A stretch of 64,000 nucleotides of DNA from Cephalotrichum gorgonifer (lineage: Eukaryota > Ascomycota > Sordariomycetes > Microascales > Microascaceae). Positions 11,077 through 22,560 of this stretch are shown piece after piece. Below the pieces are notes generated by a model. That model saw only the letters and a program-made list of their open reading frames with translations, made no database searches and was not told the origin of the DNA. Position numbers and translations under genes: made by a program. The DNA lies in contig ONZQ02000010.1 in the NCBI GenBank assembly GCA_900312665.1, positions 434,001-498,000 on the forward strand. The letters run 5' to 3'. Numbering within the stretch: position 1 is the first letter of the stretch; every line of letters begins with the position of its first letter.

Positions 11077-12808
11077 ATGTCATCTCTCGAGGGTGAAAAG
11101 TCCGGGGCGGCCAGTGTGCACGACGAGAACCCGGTCATGGCCCACACGGAGAAGTCCGGCGCTGCGCATGGGCACGCTGCCACGGATCAGTAAGGCCAAT
11201 CTCAGGAGCTGGAATGCGCTCGTTGGAAGATTAATCCCGCTAACATGTCTGTATTGTAGATACGGACAGCCTCTGGTTGAGTTCGACAAGGCCGCTGAGA
11301 GCAAGTTGCGCTTGAAGATCGACTTCATGGTCATCCCCACCGTGGCCCTCCTCTACCTATTCTGCTTCATCGACCGCGCCAACATCGGTATGTGCGTATC
11401 TTTTCCGCGACTATGGCTTTATCCTAACCCCGGAGTTAGGAAACGCAAGGCTAGCTGGCCTCGAGAGGGACCTGAAGATGACAGGTGTCTACGATTACAA
11501 CCAGCTTCTGTCCATCTTCTACATCAGCTATATCCTTGCTGAGCTTCCTAGCGGCGTTCTTTGCAAGTGGATGGGACCTGGGTGGTTTATCCCCCTGTTG
11601 ACAGTCCTCTTCGGCATCTCATCGCTGGGAACTGGCTTCGTCACGACCCTCCCGCAGGCCTGCGGAGTCCGCTTCCTCCTGGGCGCTTTCGAGTCGGGCA
11701 TGATGCCTGGCATCTCGTTCTACCTGTCGAGGTGGTATAGGAGGTGAGTACAGACCCACACGTAGTCGCCCTGCGTCCAAGTAGAAACGAATTCCTGACT
11801 CTCTTGTCTCCTATCAGATCAGAGTTGGCGTTCAGGCTCTCGCTCTTCATGGTCATGGCGCCGCTGGCCGGTGCCTTTGGTGGTCTGCTCGCATCCGCGA
11901 TCCTTACCCTGGACCACGTCGGCGGTGTTAGGGAATGGAGAATGATATTCGTCGTCGAGGGCATCATTACCATCGGCCTCGGCCTCGTCGCCTTCATCAC
12001 CATGACCGACAGACCCGAGACTGCGAGGTGGCTTACCGCCGAGGAGAAGGAACTCGCCATCGCACGCGTAAAGTCCGAGCGTGTCGGCCAGTCTGAGGTT
12101 GTCGACAAGTTCGGCGGCAAGAAGGCGTGGCTAGGGTTCTGGAACCCCGTCGTGCTCGCGACCGCCTGGATATTCCTCTTGAACAACATCACGGTGCAGG
12201 GTCTCGCCTTCTTCCTGCCCACTATCGTCGCGGGCATCTACCCGGAAGCCTCCACCGTGACGAAGCAGCTATACACGGTCCCGCCGTACATCGTCGGCGC
12301 ATTCTTCACCCTTCTCCTCCCCGGTCTTAGCTGGATAACCGACCGGAGGCAGATCTTCCTCATTCTCAGTGCGCCGCTGGTCATGACCGGTTATATCATG
12401 TTCCTTGCGTCGGAGAATGGGAAGGTCAGGTATGCAGCTACGTTCCTGCTAGCCTCGAGCTGTACGTCGGTGGGACCCCTCGCGAACGCGCAGGTGGCCG
12501 TCCAAGTCATCTCGGACTCATCCAGGGCCATCTCGCTGGCAACGAACATGATGTTCGGGAACACTGGAGGCCTGATTTCCACCTGGTCGTACATCAAGTG
12601 GGACGGACCTAACTACCCGATCGGCAACGGACTGAACTTGGCTTCGGCCTCGGCGATTCTTGTCTTCAGCACTCTGACGCTGCTATGGATGAATTATGAC
12701 AACAAGAAGAGGGAGTTGAGGGATGTCGACCAAGAGCTAGAGGGGCTATCCCCTGAGGAGATTGAGAACCTTGAGTGGAAGCATCCCGCGTGGCGGTGGA
12801 AGCCGTGA
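11077..12808 (+). CDS. MFS transporter, Dal5/Tna1-like (second carrier)
   Basis: Second carrier of the same family as 7257-9197 but clearly divergent from it. Exons 11077-11189, 11260-11387, 11440-11743 and 11818-12808 total 1536 nt (511 residues), in frame. Visible: FCFIDRANIGNARLAGLE in TM1, FYISYILAELPSGVLCKW in TM2, GFESGMMPG-type TM5 (here GAFESGMMPGISFYLSRWY), the middle-loop signature WLTAEEKELAIARVKSER, LLNNITVQGLAFFLPTIV in TM7-8, and a C-terminus ending HPAWRWKP. Helices TM1-TM12 are present, with cytosolic polar tails rich in Lys and Glu. Introns have canonical borders and CTAAC/CTGAC branch points. Substrate unknown; the neighbourhood points to organic or aromatic acids. Confidence 0.9.
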
Positions 12809-13285
12809 TAGAAGCCTGCTAGAAGCAGGTGTAGAATCGGCATGATAGAAAGGGTAGAAGAGAAACAAACTAAGAAGACTTTCTATAACGTCGTCGCCCT
12901 GCCGTGAAGTCGATATAAGGCCCCATTATATTTTCATAGGCATCCCGCCCAGAGGCCAGACATGTTGCCGTCCGCCACGAGGAGAGGCTCACAACGTTTA
13001 ACAAGATGAGCGGAGTCTAGGTAGATGACCTGTAGGGTTAATAGCTAGGAATTAGCTATGTTGGTGTCAAAAAGCTTGGTACTTTGTTTTACCGCTACAA
13101 GGTCACTCCACCAGATCATGTGAATAATGTTTAACATTAAGGACAGTTATTAGCAGCTTCTAAGATAGAAGACAAAAACAAACAAATGCAAACCCCAAAC
13201 CAAATATCAGATCCCCAGCGCAATGCAAGGAACTCCAGCCCGTAGTCTAAATGTATCCCAAAATCGAGAAAAGAAAATCCCGGAC
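12809..13285. other. Intergenic between convergent genes
   Basis: This is a 477-bp tail-to-tail spacer between the MFS carrier (plus) and the repeat-protein gene (minus). It is fairly AT-rich in its right half and must hold both polyadenylation regions. No gene is seen. Confidence 0.6.
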
Positions 13286-14436
13286 TTAGTCATACTTCTC
13301 GGGAGTCCACTTCCCGTCATCGTAGGGAGTGCCCTCACCCTCGTACTTCCCCGGCCTCCAAGAACCATCGTCATTGCGCTTGGCCTTGCGGTCATACTTG
13401 TCGGGGGTCCACTTCCCGTCGTCATAGGGAGTACCCTCGCCCTCGTACTTCCCCGGCCTCCAAGACCCATCATCGTTCCTCTTCGTCTTGTCGTACTTGC
13501 CAGGGGCCCATTTGCCGTCATCGTAAGGGGTGCCAGGCCCCTCGTACTTCCCGGGGCGCCAGGAGCCGTCATCGTAGGGGGTNNNNNNNNNNNNNNNNNN
13601 NNNNNNNNNNNNNNNNNNNNNNNNNNNNNNNNNNNNNNNNNNNNNNNNNNNNNNNNNNNNNNNNNNNNNNNNNNNNNNNNNNNNNNNNNNNNNNNNNNNN
13701 NNNNNNNNNNNNNNNNNNNNNNNNNNNNNNNNNNNNNNNNNNNNNNNNNNNNNNNNNNNNNNNNNNNNNNNNNNNNNNNNNNNNNNNNNNNNNNNNNNNN
13801 NNNNNNNNNNNNNNNNNNNNNNNNNNNNNNNNNNNNNCCCTCGTACTTCCCGGGGCGCCAGGAGCCGTCATCGTTCCTCTTGGCCTTGTCATACTTGTCA
13901 GGGGTCCACTTCCCATCATCGTAGGGAGTGCCCTCGCCCTCGTACTTCCCCGGCCTCCAAGACCCATCATCGTTCCTCTTGGTCTTGTCGTACTTGTCGG
14001 GAGTCCACTTTCCGTCGTCATAAGGGGTTCCGGGGCCCTCGTACTTCCCGGGACGCCAGGAGCCATCATCGTTCCTCTTAGTCTTATCGTATTTCTCTGG
14101 GGTCCACTTGCCGTCGTCGTAAGGAGTACCCTCACCCTCGTACTTGCCGGGGCGCCAGGTTCCGTCATCGTTCCTCTTGGTCTTGTCGTACTTGTCGGGA
14201 GTCCACTTTCCATCGTCATAAGGAGTGCCGGGGCCCTCGTACTTCCCCGGCCTCCAAGACCCATCGTCGTTCCTCTTCGTCTTGTCGTACTTGCCAGGGG
14301 CCCACTTGCCGTCGTCGTAAGGGGTGCCAGGGCCCTCGTACTTCCCGGGAGCCCACGAGCCGTCGTCTGCGGGCTTGGTGGGAAGGGCCAGGACCGTCAC
14401 GGCGAAGGCGGCGAGGAGAGTGAATGAGTAGCGCAT
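13286..14436 (-). CDS. Secreted Kex2-processed tandem-repeat protein (KEP / candidate RiPP precursor)
   Basis: A secretory precursor cut into repeated peptides. The start ATG at 14436 opens a signal peptide (MRYSFTLLAAFAVTVLA), followed by near-identical 33-residue units. Each unit is NDDGSWRPGKYEGxGTPY followed by DDGKWTPxKYD and a KTKR or KAKR end. The dibasic Lys-Arg at the end of each unit is a Kex2 site; seven such sites are visible. Each unit itself contains two half-repeats of the pattern DDG-x-W-x-P-x-K-Y, so an older duplication is nested inside the newer one. The stop is at 13286-13288. A 255-N gap interrupts the array. Reading frames on its two sides differ, so the gap length is not exact. 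One unit next to the gap lacks its KW..KTKR half, perhaps misassembly. There is no intron in the visible part. No DUF3328/UstYa oxidase was recognised in the window. Pheromone, peptide signal or cyclic RiPP are all possible. Confidence 0.85.
13290..14380. repeat. 99-bp coding tandem repeat array with internal half-repeats
   Basis: The array repeats with a 99-bp period. Copies end at Lys-Arg codons near 13476, 13874, 13973, 14072, 14171 and 14270, plus a 102-bp variant near 13367. Copies alternate between EGPG and EGEG, and between TPDKY and TPEKY or APGKY, forms. This suggests continuing unequal exchange or gene conversion. It is interrupted by the N gap. Confidence 0.9.
13583..13837. other. 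Assembly gap (255 N) inside the repeat array
   Basis: This is a run of N within the 99-bp repeat array. The reading frame of the precursor does not match across it at the stated length, so the real missing length differs from 255 by something other than a multiple of three. Confidence 0.99.
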
Positions 14437-17400
14437 GATGGATGTATGTAAGTGAAATAGGAAAAGATGGTTATTAAGATTGGGGTTGGAGAAGGACGAT
14501 GAAGGTAGTCCTGTGGTGTGTTGGATATTTATTGTTGGAGTAGGGAAGGCTGTGGGATATTATAGGAAAGAAGCTGGAGATGCTGAAGATGCTGTTGGTG
14601 GTGATGATGATAGAAAGGGCCCAATCTTGGGAGAATCCATTGCCTCTTAAATAATTCTCGTAACTCCCACCCCCCTTGGCATACACAGCATCTCACACAC
14701 GAGACGGCCTTGTCGTGAGTCTGAATTGCCGTCCGTGACCATGACAGACCGAAGGCGCAGCCTGCGATGCCACACCTGTTGCCACGAAGGTCACTGACAT
14801 GATGCTCACAAGGCTTGGGCTTAGGTGCTTGTAAGCTGACCAAAAAAATAAAGTGGTGTGCTAACTCGGAAACTTTTCTTGGAGGGTGCTAATAATAGCT
14901 GCTTCGCCCCCACCAGCTCGCCCTATCCACGTCCTAAGGATCTCAGCCCAGTGCGGGGGAATCCCAACCAGAACTTCGTCTGCATTGAAACTATGTTACG
15001 TTACCCAGCTATCAGCACTAATTCCTCCGGCGCCACAAGCCTTACTCCGCAAACACACCTAGTGAGTACGAGCTTTGTGTTGGCCCGTGACTCCGGCCCC
15101 GCAGGCGAAGCCGAGCCTTGCCTCCACTCTCAATTCAAATATATGGTCTTGGCCGCATGTGTGGGTCGAGTCCTAGGGCGTTGTACAACCCCCCCAATCC
15201 TACAGCCAGCCAGGCTGGGGCTGAAGTAGTTCTACCAGAATCCGTCGATAGAAAGCTGACAAATGACAGAGCTTTTTTGCCGTCAAACCGATAATTCGGC
15301 CGTACGAATATAATTATAGCGAGAAACTAAGTGGACCACGTCATATTTGATTCGAAAGTCGCGATACGGAAGGGCCCATGGCGTGCTACATGTAGTTAGA
15401 GGAAATGTAGGCCCAGAGATGTGTTGGAATGCCGCCGCCGGTGGCGGGGGAGTAGCCCCGTCGCTCGGGAAGGATTAGGAATGGGATACGAGAAGCTGTC
15501 GTAGGAAGACACGAGTGAGGGGAACGGCGACTGTCGGCCAAGCTGGGGGGGAGCCTCCCACGGCCTCCAACTGATTATGGGTGCATACATCCTCAGCAGC
15601 TAGTTATTCGCCCAAATTCGTCTAACCTAAGTTACTTATGGCGGTTAGCGAGACATGTGGAAGTGGGCTGGGGTCAGCCACGATCAGCAGCCCGTTCGGC
15701 ACAGGCGGTCACTACTAGAATGTCAGTGGTGTTTCTGGATGAGATAACATATATGAGCACAGTAAGACCTGTGGCTAGACAGTGAGACTTTTTTTTTCAT
15801 CAGCCACTTTCTCACGCATACAATTTATAAGGTCAGGTAATCCAGGAGATGAAGATGCTTAGTCGTAACATGAGAAATGAGCCCAAATGCAGGTCATTCT
15901 CTCAATGCCACACTGCAAACTGTGTTGATAGGTCGTAATTATTCAAGGCACTTCTCTCCACGAAAGAGCGCCCTCTCGTATATTGTAGACTTTCGTAAAT
16001 TCTAGAAACGAGTCTTCTGCATTCAGCTATCTAATTCCTGTACCTCGTAACCAACGGTTTTGCGCAGGCCCACCTGAGTGGTAGTACGAGTACGAGCACA
16101 GTCAGACCGTAGGACCCATAACATTACTAATATTGGCCCATATTTTATTCCAGCTTGGCTTGGTAAGATTTTGGGTGTGAAAAAATTATCGAGCGAAAAT
16201 TTATTCTGCCCGGGCGGTGAGAGGACCCCAGCGCATGGTCCCGGCATCCTATAAAAGACATGCTTCCCTCCCTCTCTTTGGACTTTTCTTCTTTTCCTTT
16301 TCTTCATGTCGACTTTACTTCAGAGAATCATTTCTATAGTAATCGACCCTTTCTTGGTTTCCCAAAGAAGCCACAGATCCCACCCTGGTTGATGAAGCGA
16401 TCCCCCGGTGCCCTAGAGTGATATTGAGGATGTCTTCATTGGTATTTCCTGGTTTGGCTCCCGAACTGCCTGCAAAGGTGGCGGCCTGTACCCTTAATTG
16501 GGGAAAGCTGTATAGGGAGTGGTGATGATCTCGTCCCCGTTTCTCGGTCTGCCTTTTGGCGCGAGGGGCGGGGTGGGTGTTGGGGGTGTCTGACAGGCAC
16601 TCCATTTCATTGTTTTTCATTGCGTCCTGGGCTTGCCCAAGGTGTGAAGGAGAACTGTGTGCTATGTAACGAAGCGGCTGGTACGAGGAAGCAGTTGATA
16701 GAACCCTACAACCTAGCAAATGGGGTGGCCATGTCGACTAGTATTCGCACTGCTCGAAGTGCGCCAGGACTGGGTGCTTGTGGGAAATTTAATATAAAAT
16801 CCGCGTGCCAAAAGTGGTGCCCAGTAGAAGCTGTTCAGAAGGCACTAGATGAACCTATATTGTTTGCATGTTGCTGAGATCCAATGAGATCTAGGCCCGG
16901 ACATCCCTACGCCACCGCCCAAACAGACGTGAGGCGAAGCTGCTCCGCCCTCTTCAGGCTATGAACCCGCCCGTCGCTTAGTCGAAACTATATATATCCT
17001 AGCTCCTTGTAGTGCCAAATAGGCGTTGCGTTGCTAATGGCTGACACCTATGCATATATGGACCACTTCCCGCTAGCTAGCGACACTAAGATACTAACGA
17101 TGACGCTGCTGGTGCTCCTGTTGCGACAGGTCGGTTCTGTTTGGCCAGTTGCCGCCGTTACTGAGGTATTGTACAAACCAATACAACACCCGCGGCTTTG
17201 CGACCCGTAGCTCGGTAGTAAATACCTACACCAGGGTGATTGAGCTCCGCGTAGTCTTTCACTCATCCCTTCCAACCGTCGGCTGGATCCAACTAAATAT
17301 AAAATATTCTTGTATGCTTCCTGATCGTGAAGAAACCCCGCGCTATGCTTAATGACTTTGCGAATAGTGTCCACCTCATGACTCTTGACCGTCGTCCTGT

Positions 17401-17660
17401 CATACAGAGGGCATCGAGAGGGCATCGAAAGGGTCACTGCTCAGGAGCGGGAGAACTGAGGCAACAGGAGATCGAAGAAGGTCAAGAAATATTTACTGGA
17501 GTCGAGACGACCCCAGCCGCCCTCTTGGGATCGGCACGACACGCAGATGATCAATATACCGAGAGTCATCGAAGCCTACTATCGGTTGCCCATCGCCTAC
17601 GCCACGAATACTTACTTGTATGCTTATTTAACGATGTGACCGAGGTGAAAGTACCAAACT

Positions 17661-17687
17661 CCCCCCCCCCCCTAAAAAAAAAAAAAA
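17661..17687. repeat. C(12)-T-A(14) homopolymer junction
   Basis: This is a run of twelve C, one T and fourteen A. The same arrangement recurs at 19847-19876. It could be a slippage tract or a relic of a poly(A)-tailed insertion. Confidence 0.9.
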
Positions 17688-19846
17688 ACCCTAGGAGCGG
17701 AGATTCGGGTTTGCACACCTGTTGGGCTGGGCTAGGACAGTGACCCGGGCGGGCAGTTGAGATAAAGGTAGCGCGCATATCCATCAGCTTCACCCTCGGA
17801 GTAGAAACGAGCACCTTCAACACCCCGCCGGAAAGGAGATGAGAGAGAACGCCGTCCAAATCAGCCGCCGGAGCGGTAACCATCTCAAGTTTTGGAGGGC
17901 GAGGTACGCCGCTCCTCAGATATTGCGGAGGAGGAGGAGGCGATCCGCTCGCGAGATAGATCTCAGGCTGTGGAGGTGTCCCACAAACTTCTACTAAGGG
18001 CAGGCGCGGGAACGGAAATAACCCTAAACTGTAGCTAGGGACGAGCGAATATTCACCGTGGGGACGTCGTCACCCTTCACGCACGGATGATAGGCAAGTG
18101 CACTTGAAGACCCGAGACGCTATATTCATCACCATATCACGCTTATAGAAAAGATCTAGAATTACTCGACTTGTTGTAGCGTTGATACGAAGGGCTGATG
18201 AGATATAAAGCACATCGTGCGCCATCCTGCAAGGTCATGGGCATGATAACCGCGCCATGAACCTTCAAATGTCCCCCCCCCCGTTTTTTTTTCCTTTTTG
18301 CCTTTCGTATCTCACCAAGAGAGCTTCCATGCATAGAGGTGATATGGATTGCTTCTTCCAGGCTCCCCAGAACGACGACGACGCTTTCCTTCTGCCACCA
18401 TGGCCACCTCATACGCTTGGTTTCTTGGCGGCTTAGGTGCAGCTTTCGGTAGCTCGATGTCACCCCACGAACTGTGTTTCAGACGCGGGGATTTGGTCCC
18501 GAGAGCAATCATTGAACGCTATGGTTCTGAACCATCATGGGGCCACACCAACACTGGTGTGACCGGTAGGTAGGCGATATGGGAGATGGGGTAGAGGCGG
18601 ACGGTGGCGCCACTCCTTACGCGCGTTATAGACTCTCAGCTAGATTCACCCGACCTTTGTTCGCCGTATGATGTGAGATCAGCTCTGCAGGGGTTTACCG
18701 AGCGACCCTATCTGTACACATACACAGGGAATCCATTGCAAGGCCTAGACAAACACGACTCCGTCCACCGAGTGACGGCCCATGCTCTCCCCAGTTCCTC
18801 AAACCCCTGTGTTCGTTCTAGCAGCAACTTCGCTTCAGCAGTCGCTTCACACATGTGATGAGGATGATGGTGTGGGCGTAGATCACAGGTTCCATCACGG
18901 CGCAAACAAAAGAGAGTCCTGCGGAAGTGCGCCTCGAATGCCTCACTAGGTAATTCCATGAGTGTGACCTGAAGATGATGATCATCATTACAAGCAATAG
19001 CCCCAACCACACTGCGCAGACCACTCCAGGAAACCCGGAACTCGGACCCATAGGAAGGAATATGGGGGTGAAGATGTGACTGTCGTGGTTCTCGCGCGGC
19101 GTCCACCGAACGCTACCCTACCGGTGACGCTAGCATGGTGATGGGATATCCCGTCCGATTGGGGAGGGATGTTAGCTACTCGGAAGCGCCGTAGGGCTCT
19201 TGCCGAAAGGGGTCTAGCTCCCTGTTCAGAACGGAAATCTCTCTCGAATACCGTCAGAAGCTGAACGAGGTGGCACAAAGACTTGGCGGAGACTCACAGC
19301 CCAGTCCTCATTGGGCCTGGAGGCGGCAGGACGGTAAAATGTGGCTTTCCTATTCTCGTACGAGTTCTTCGGCCAAGGACGACGTGCGGGGAGCGCGAAC
19401 ATGTCCAAGGAATTGCCCGGTTCGTCGTAGCATGCACATGTCGTATGCGGGTCATATTCCGCAGTCACATGTCCTGCAGTCCCAGGACCGTCTGGAGGTT
19501 AATCGCTTCCTCTCACGACCTATCCTCGTCAGCTTGTGGCGTGCTCGTCGTCATCCAGTCCAGCCAGGAGTGAAGACATGTGCAAGAAGATGTGGGCGAA
19601 TGGCTGAGAATCGCAACCTGTGACCTGGGTAAATCACAGCACGGTGTTATGTCGGCGCGTACGGGGCGATTGGTGAGCCCTACTTAGGTGCATGGGAGAG
19701 AAGGGGAGTTCGCTTCGCTAGGCCCAATGAGATCGTAGGCACGGAGCTATGGGATCCTGAATTCCGCGAAAGAACAACTACGGGTATTGTACGGAGTAGG
19801 CGGGCTGGTGTTGCTCACTGAAAAGATGTGCCCCCTCCTCCTTCTT

Positions 19847-19876
19847 CCCCCCCCCCCCCCTAAAAAAAAAAAAAAA
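19847..19876. repeat. C(14)-T-A(15) homopolymer junction
   Basis: This has the same C-run, single T, A-run layout as 17661-17687, about 2.2 kb away. The flanking sequences of the two sites are otherwise unlike. Confidence 0.9.
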
Positions 19877-22418
19877 AGAAAATCCGTGGCGTGGCCACGA
19901 GGACTAAAAGACAGGCTCTTTTCCCTCGCATTGTCCACGGTCGACCCCGTGCGGCGGCGTTGCTCGAGACCTTGGAACCTTTCTTGGAAACAAGGCTGGA
20001 CTGAGTGTCCGTAAGTGCCCAGGTGTGGCCCAGCCGCTTCCAGAAAGGGAGGCCGCGTCTGTTAGCGATATGTGATGTGACCCTGTGGGTAAGCGGGGAA
20101 TTGGGCGAGCCGTCCCCGCCTTGGCCCCTCATTTGGGTAGCTCTGGCTCCAATCACCACGCCGGAGACCAGTAGCGGTCCGCTTTCTTCATTAGTTACCT
20201 GTCGGTTGCAATGCAGTCGATCGGCGATTGGCGTGAAGTACAAGTACTAGTCGGTTCGCGGGCGGGGGGGATATACTGATATCTCCTCGGCCTGGGTGAT
20301 TTGGAGTGTGCGCCGTGAGGACAGAGAACAGAGAACAGAGAACAGAGGAATGAGGAATGAGCCATGGGGATATGCGCCACAAATTGGTTGAATGAGTGAT
20401 TTGCGTGCCCTGAGCTGTTGTCTGCGCCGAGGGATCGCGTCGGATGAACTTCGACTCCGTGAATTTGGACAGGGTGTGGAGACGAAGGTAGGTCTCATTC
20501 GGGAGTATAATGGGGGATAGCAGGATGTGGTTCACCCCCCTGAATTCTTCACGCGGGATCACTCGAACCGAATCAAGGTGCATCGATTATTGGCTAATTA
20601 GCGGGGGATGGGGCAAATATTTTACAAGTCTGTCAGCTTGCAGGACGAGGGTTCTGTCACATCCTACCTCCCACTGTAGTTTTACTTGGAAAAGAGACTA
20701 GGCCCAAAAGGAACAAGCAAGCACACAAGCACCAAAGACAAGTGTCGAGGCTTTTGATGGTGCGGTGCAGCTTCCGAAATGGAGCCTACGGATTGCACAT
20801 CTCCGCCATGTCCCAGAGGCATAAAATTTACCCCAAGAAGTCGTGCAGGTGATACTGAGTAATACAGGTACAAGTAACTGCCAGACAGACATGTCCTATC
20901 CATGTGGCTCAGTATGTCCGGTGTTGATCTATCACATCCAGGGAAGGACCAGATGGAACCTCATCTCCGGGGAGCTCTTCCCGATGGCGCTCCGCGTGGC
21001 CTTCCCTGGCGACGGATGGTTCTTTTGCCTGCAAGTTGACATGAACTAGCGTACTAGTACTAGCGCGAGTACTTGTCCGCTACGCCAAGCATCTGCCTGG
21101 GTCGCGCCTTGTACTTGCTCGCGTTTGACCTAGGGGAGGGAAATAGTGACAGTTGAAATTTCAGCTCGTGGCTTTCTGTTTTTGGGGGGTTCAATGGCGA
21201 TCAGATAACGTACTTCGAACGCTATCTCCTCTCCCGGCCCTGATACTGTGGAGCAAGATGGTAGATTCGCTTGGAAGAATGGAAGGGCGAGGGCCAATAA
21301 TCCAAATACGAGTACAAGTACGAGCAATAGGTACGTGTCCTACCTTACAAGGGTGCTACAATACCAATACAGTTAGCCTCATCTCCCAATCCACGCCAGC
21401 CGCTAAGCCCGTCTGCTTATCATAATACTTACTTGTCCTGGGCACCCTGACCATGCCAGCTGTCATCCCCCACCGGCCGCCTCTGGCGTTCCTAGCGCTA
21501 GCCAAAACGGCTTTCTGCATGAGAGGTGGTGCATGCTTTGTGGCGTATTTGACCCCCTAACCCGAGCCTCTTTTGTCAGTCTGGACAGGAAAATCAGCGG
21601 TGTGATCTGCACCAGAGGGCACAGCAGTCTGTCAAAATGACTTCCGGCAGGCACGGAGTGGGGAGGAGTGGCGGCAACTTGCCCCATGACGAGTGAATAC
21701 ATGTAATACCTTCCTACCTATACTCATCCATTGACCGTTGCTCATTCAACTACTCCGTACCTCGAGTCATTCTTCGCATGCACGAGCCGGTCGGCTGGTA
21801 TGTGTATTATAAGCAGGGTATGTCATAATACGTAGAGGACATCGGACAAGACAGCATTCCAAGTACAGATGAGTATGGCAGCAGTGGCGGGTGATGGTAC
21901 CATCGCTCTTCCTTGGCCCCATGGATCGTGCAGTGTGACATAGCGCCGGAGGTTCCCAAAGATAAATCCGGGGCTAGAATTCGCAAAGCCGGGAGTACCT
22001 ATATCGATAAGGATTATGCTCCGGCTACGACGAAGAGCCGGCAGGACCTGGAAACCTCTGTCCCACGGGCATGGCCGCCTGCCCCCACAGAATAAAGGTG
22101 GATGGAATGACGGGTTGGCCCGCTCATTAAGTTGCCCCGGTAAGTGGAGTAGCCGCCAGTCGATTTTTCCAAGAATTGACTGGAACTGGAATTAGACCTG
22201 GACCTGTACCTGCGCCTGCCTATATGGGGATCAGGAGCTTCAAATCCCGGGTTATATAGTTCCCACCGCTTTCCGTTACAGACGCTGCATTCCCCTCTCC
22301 TCCCCGTCTTCTTTGGTAGACCAGACCAAGCAGCACTTCTCTAGGTTTCCGCCTTCGGCTCCTACGAACTCCACCCCCCACAAATATCAAACGACACAAA
22401 AGGGGACCAACTTGAGTC

Positions 22419-22515
22419 TAACTCCTTGATACCTTGAAGTGAGTGCTTCATAACCAACTGCTGAGAATAACTCCTTGATACCTTGAAGTGAGTGCTTCAT
22501 AACCAACTGCTGAGA
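22419..22515. repeat. 49-bp perfect tandem duplication upstream of the FAD oxidoreductase
   Basis: Two back-to-back copies of a 49-bp unit (22419-22467 and 22468-22515/16) appear identical by eye. The duplicated block ends only 46 bases before the chosen start ATG at 22561. It therefore duplicates the 5' UTR or core promoter of that gene and is likely recent. Confidence 0.9.
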
Positions 22516-22560
22516 TCATCTCTTGTCATGGACATTACTAGAAGGCTTACTTTTTCTAGG

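Larger units (their letters stand above)
14437..22418. other. Long gene-free stretch
   Basis: Nearly 8 kb in which I recognise no gene, domain, tRNA or transposase on either strand. Open frames up to about 140 codons occur but look random: no signal peptide, no splice continuity, no family motif. It contains homopolymer junctions (see the repeats at 17661 and 19847), a short AGAGAAC-type tandem repeat near 20320-20350, and GTAC-rich stretches near 21045-21075 and 21305-21325. The part next to 14437 is the promoter of the repeat-protein gene. Confidence 0.5.

Noticed and set aside
16315..19623. Several open frames of 95-140 codons on both strands
   Set aside because: No conserved motif, signal peptide, or splice continuity; consistent with chance.
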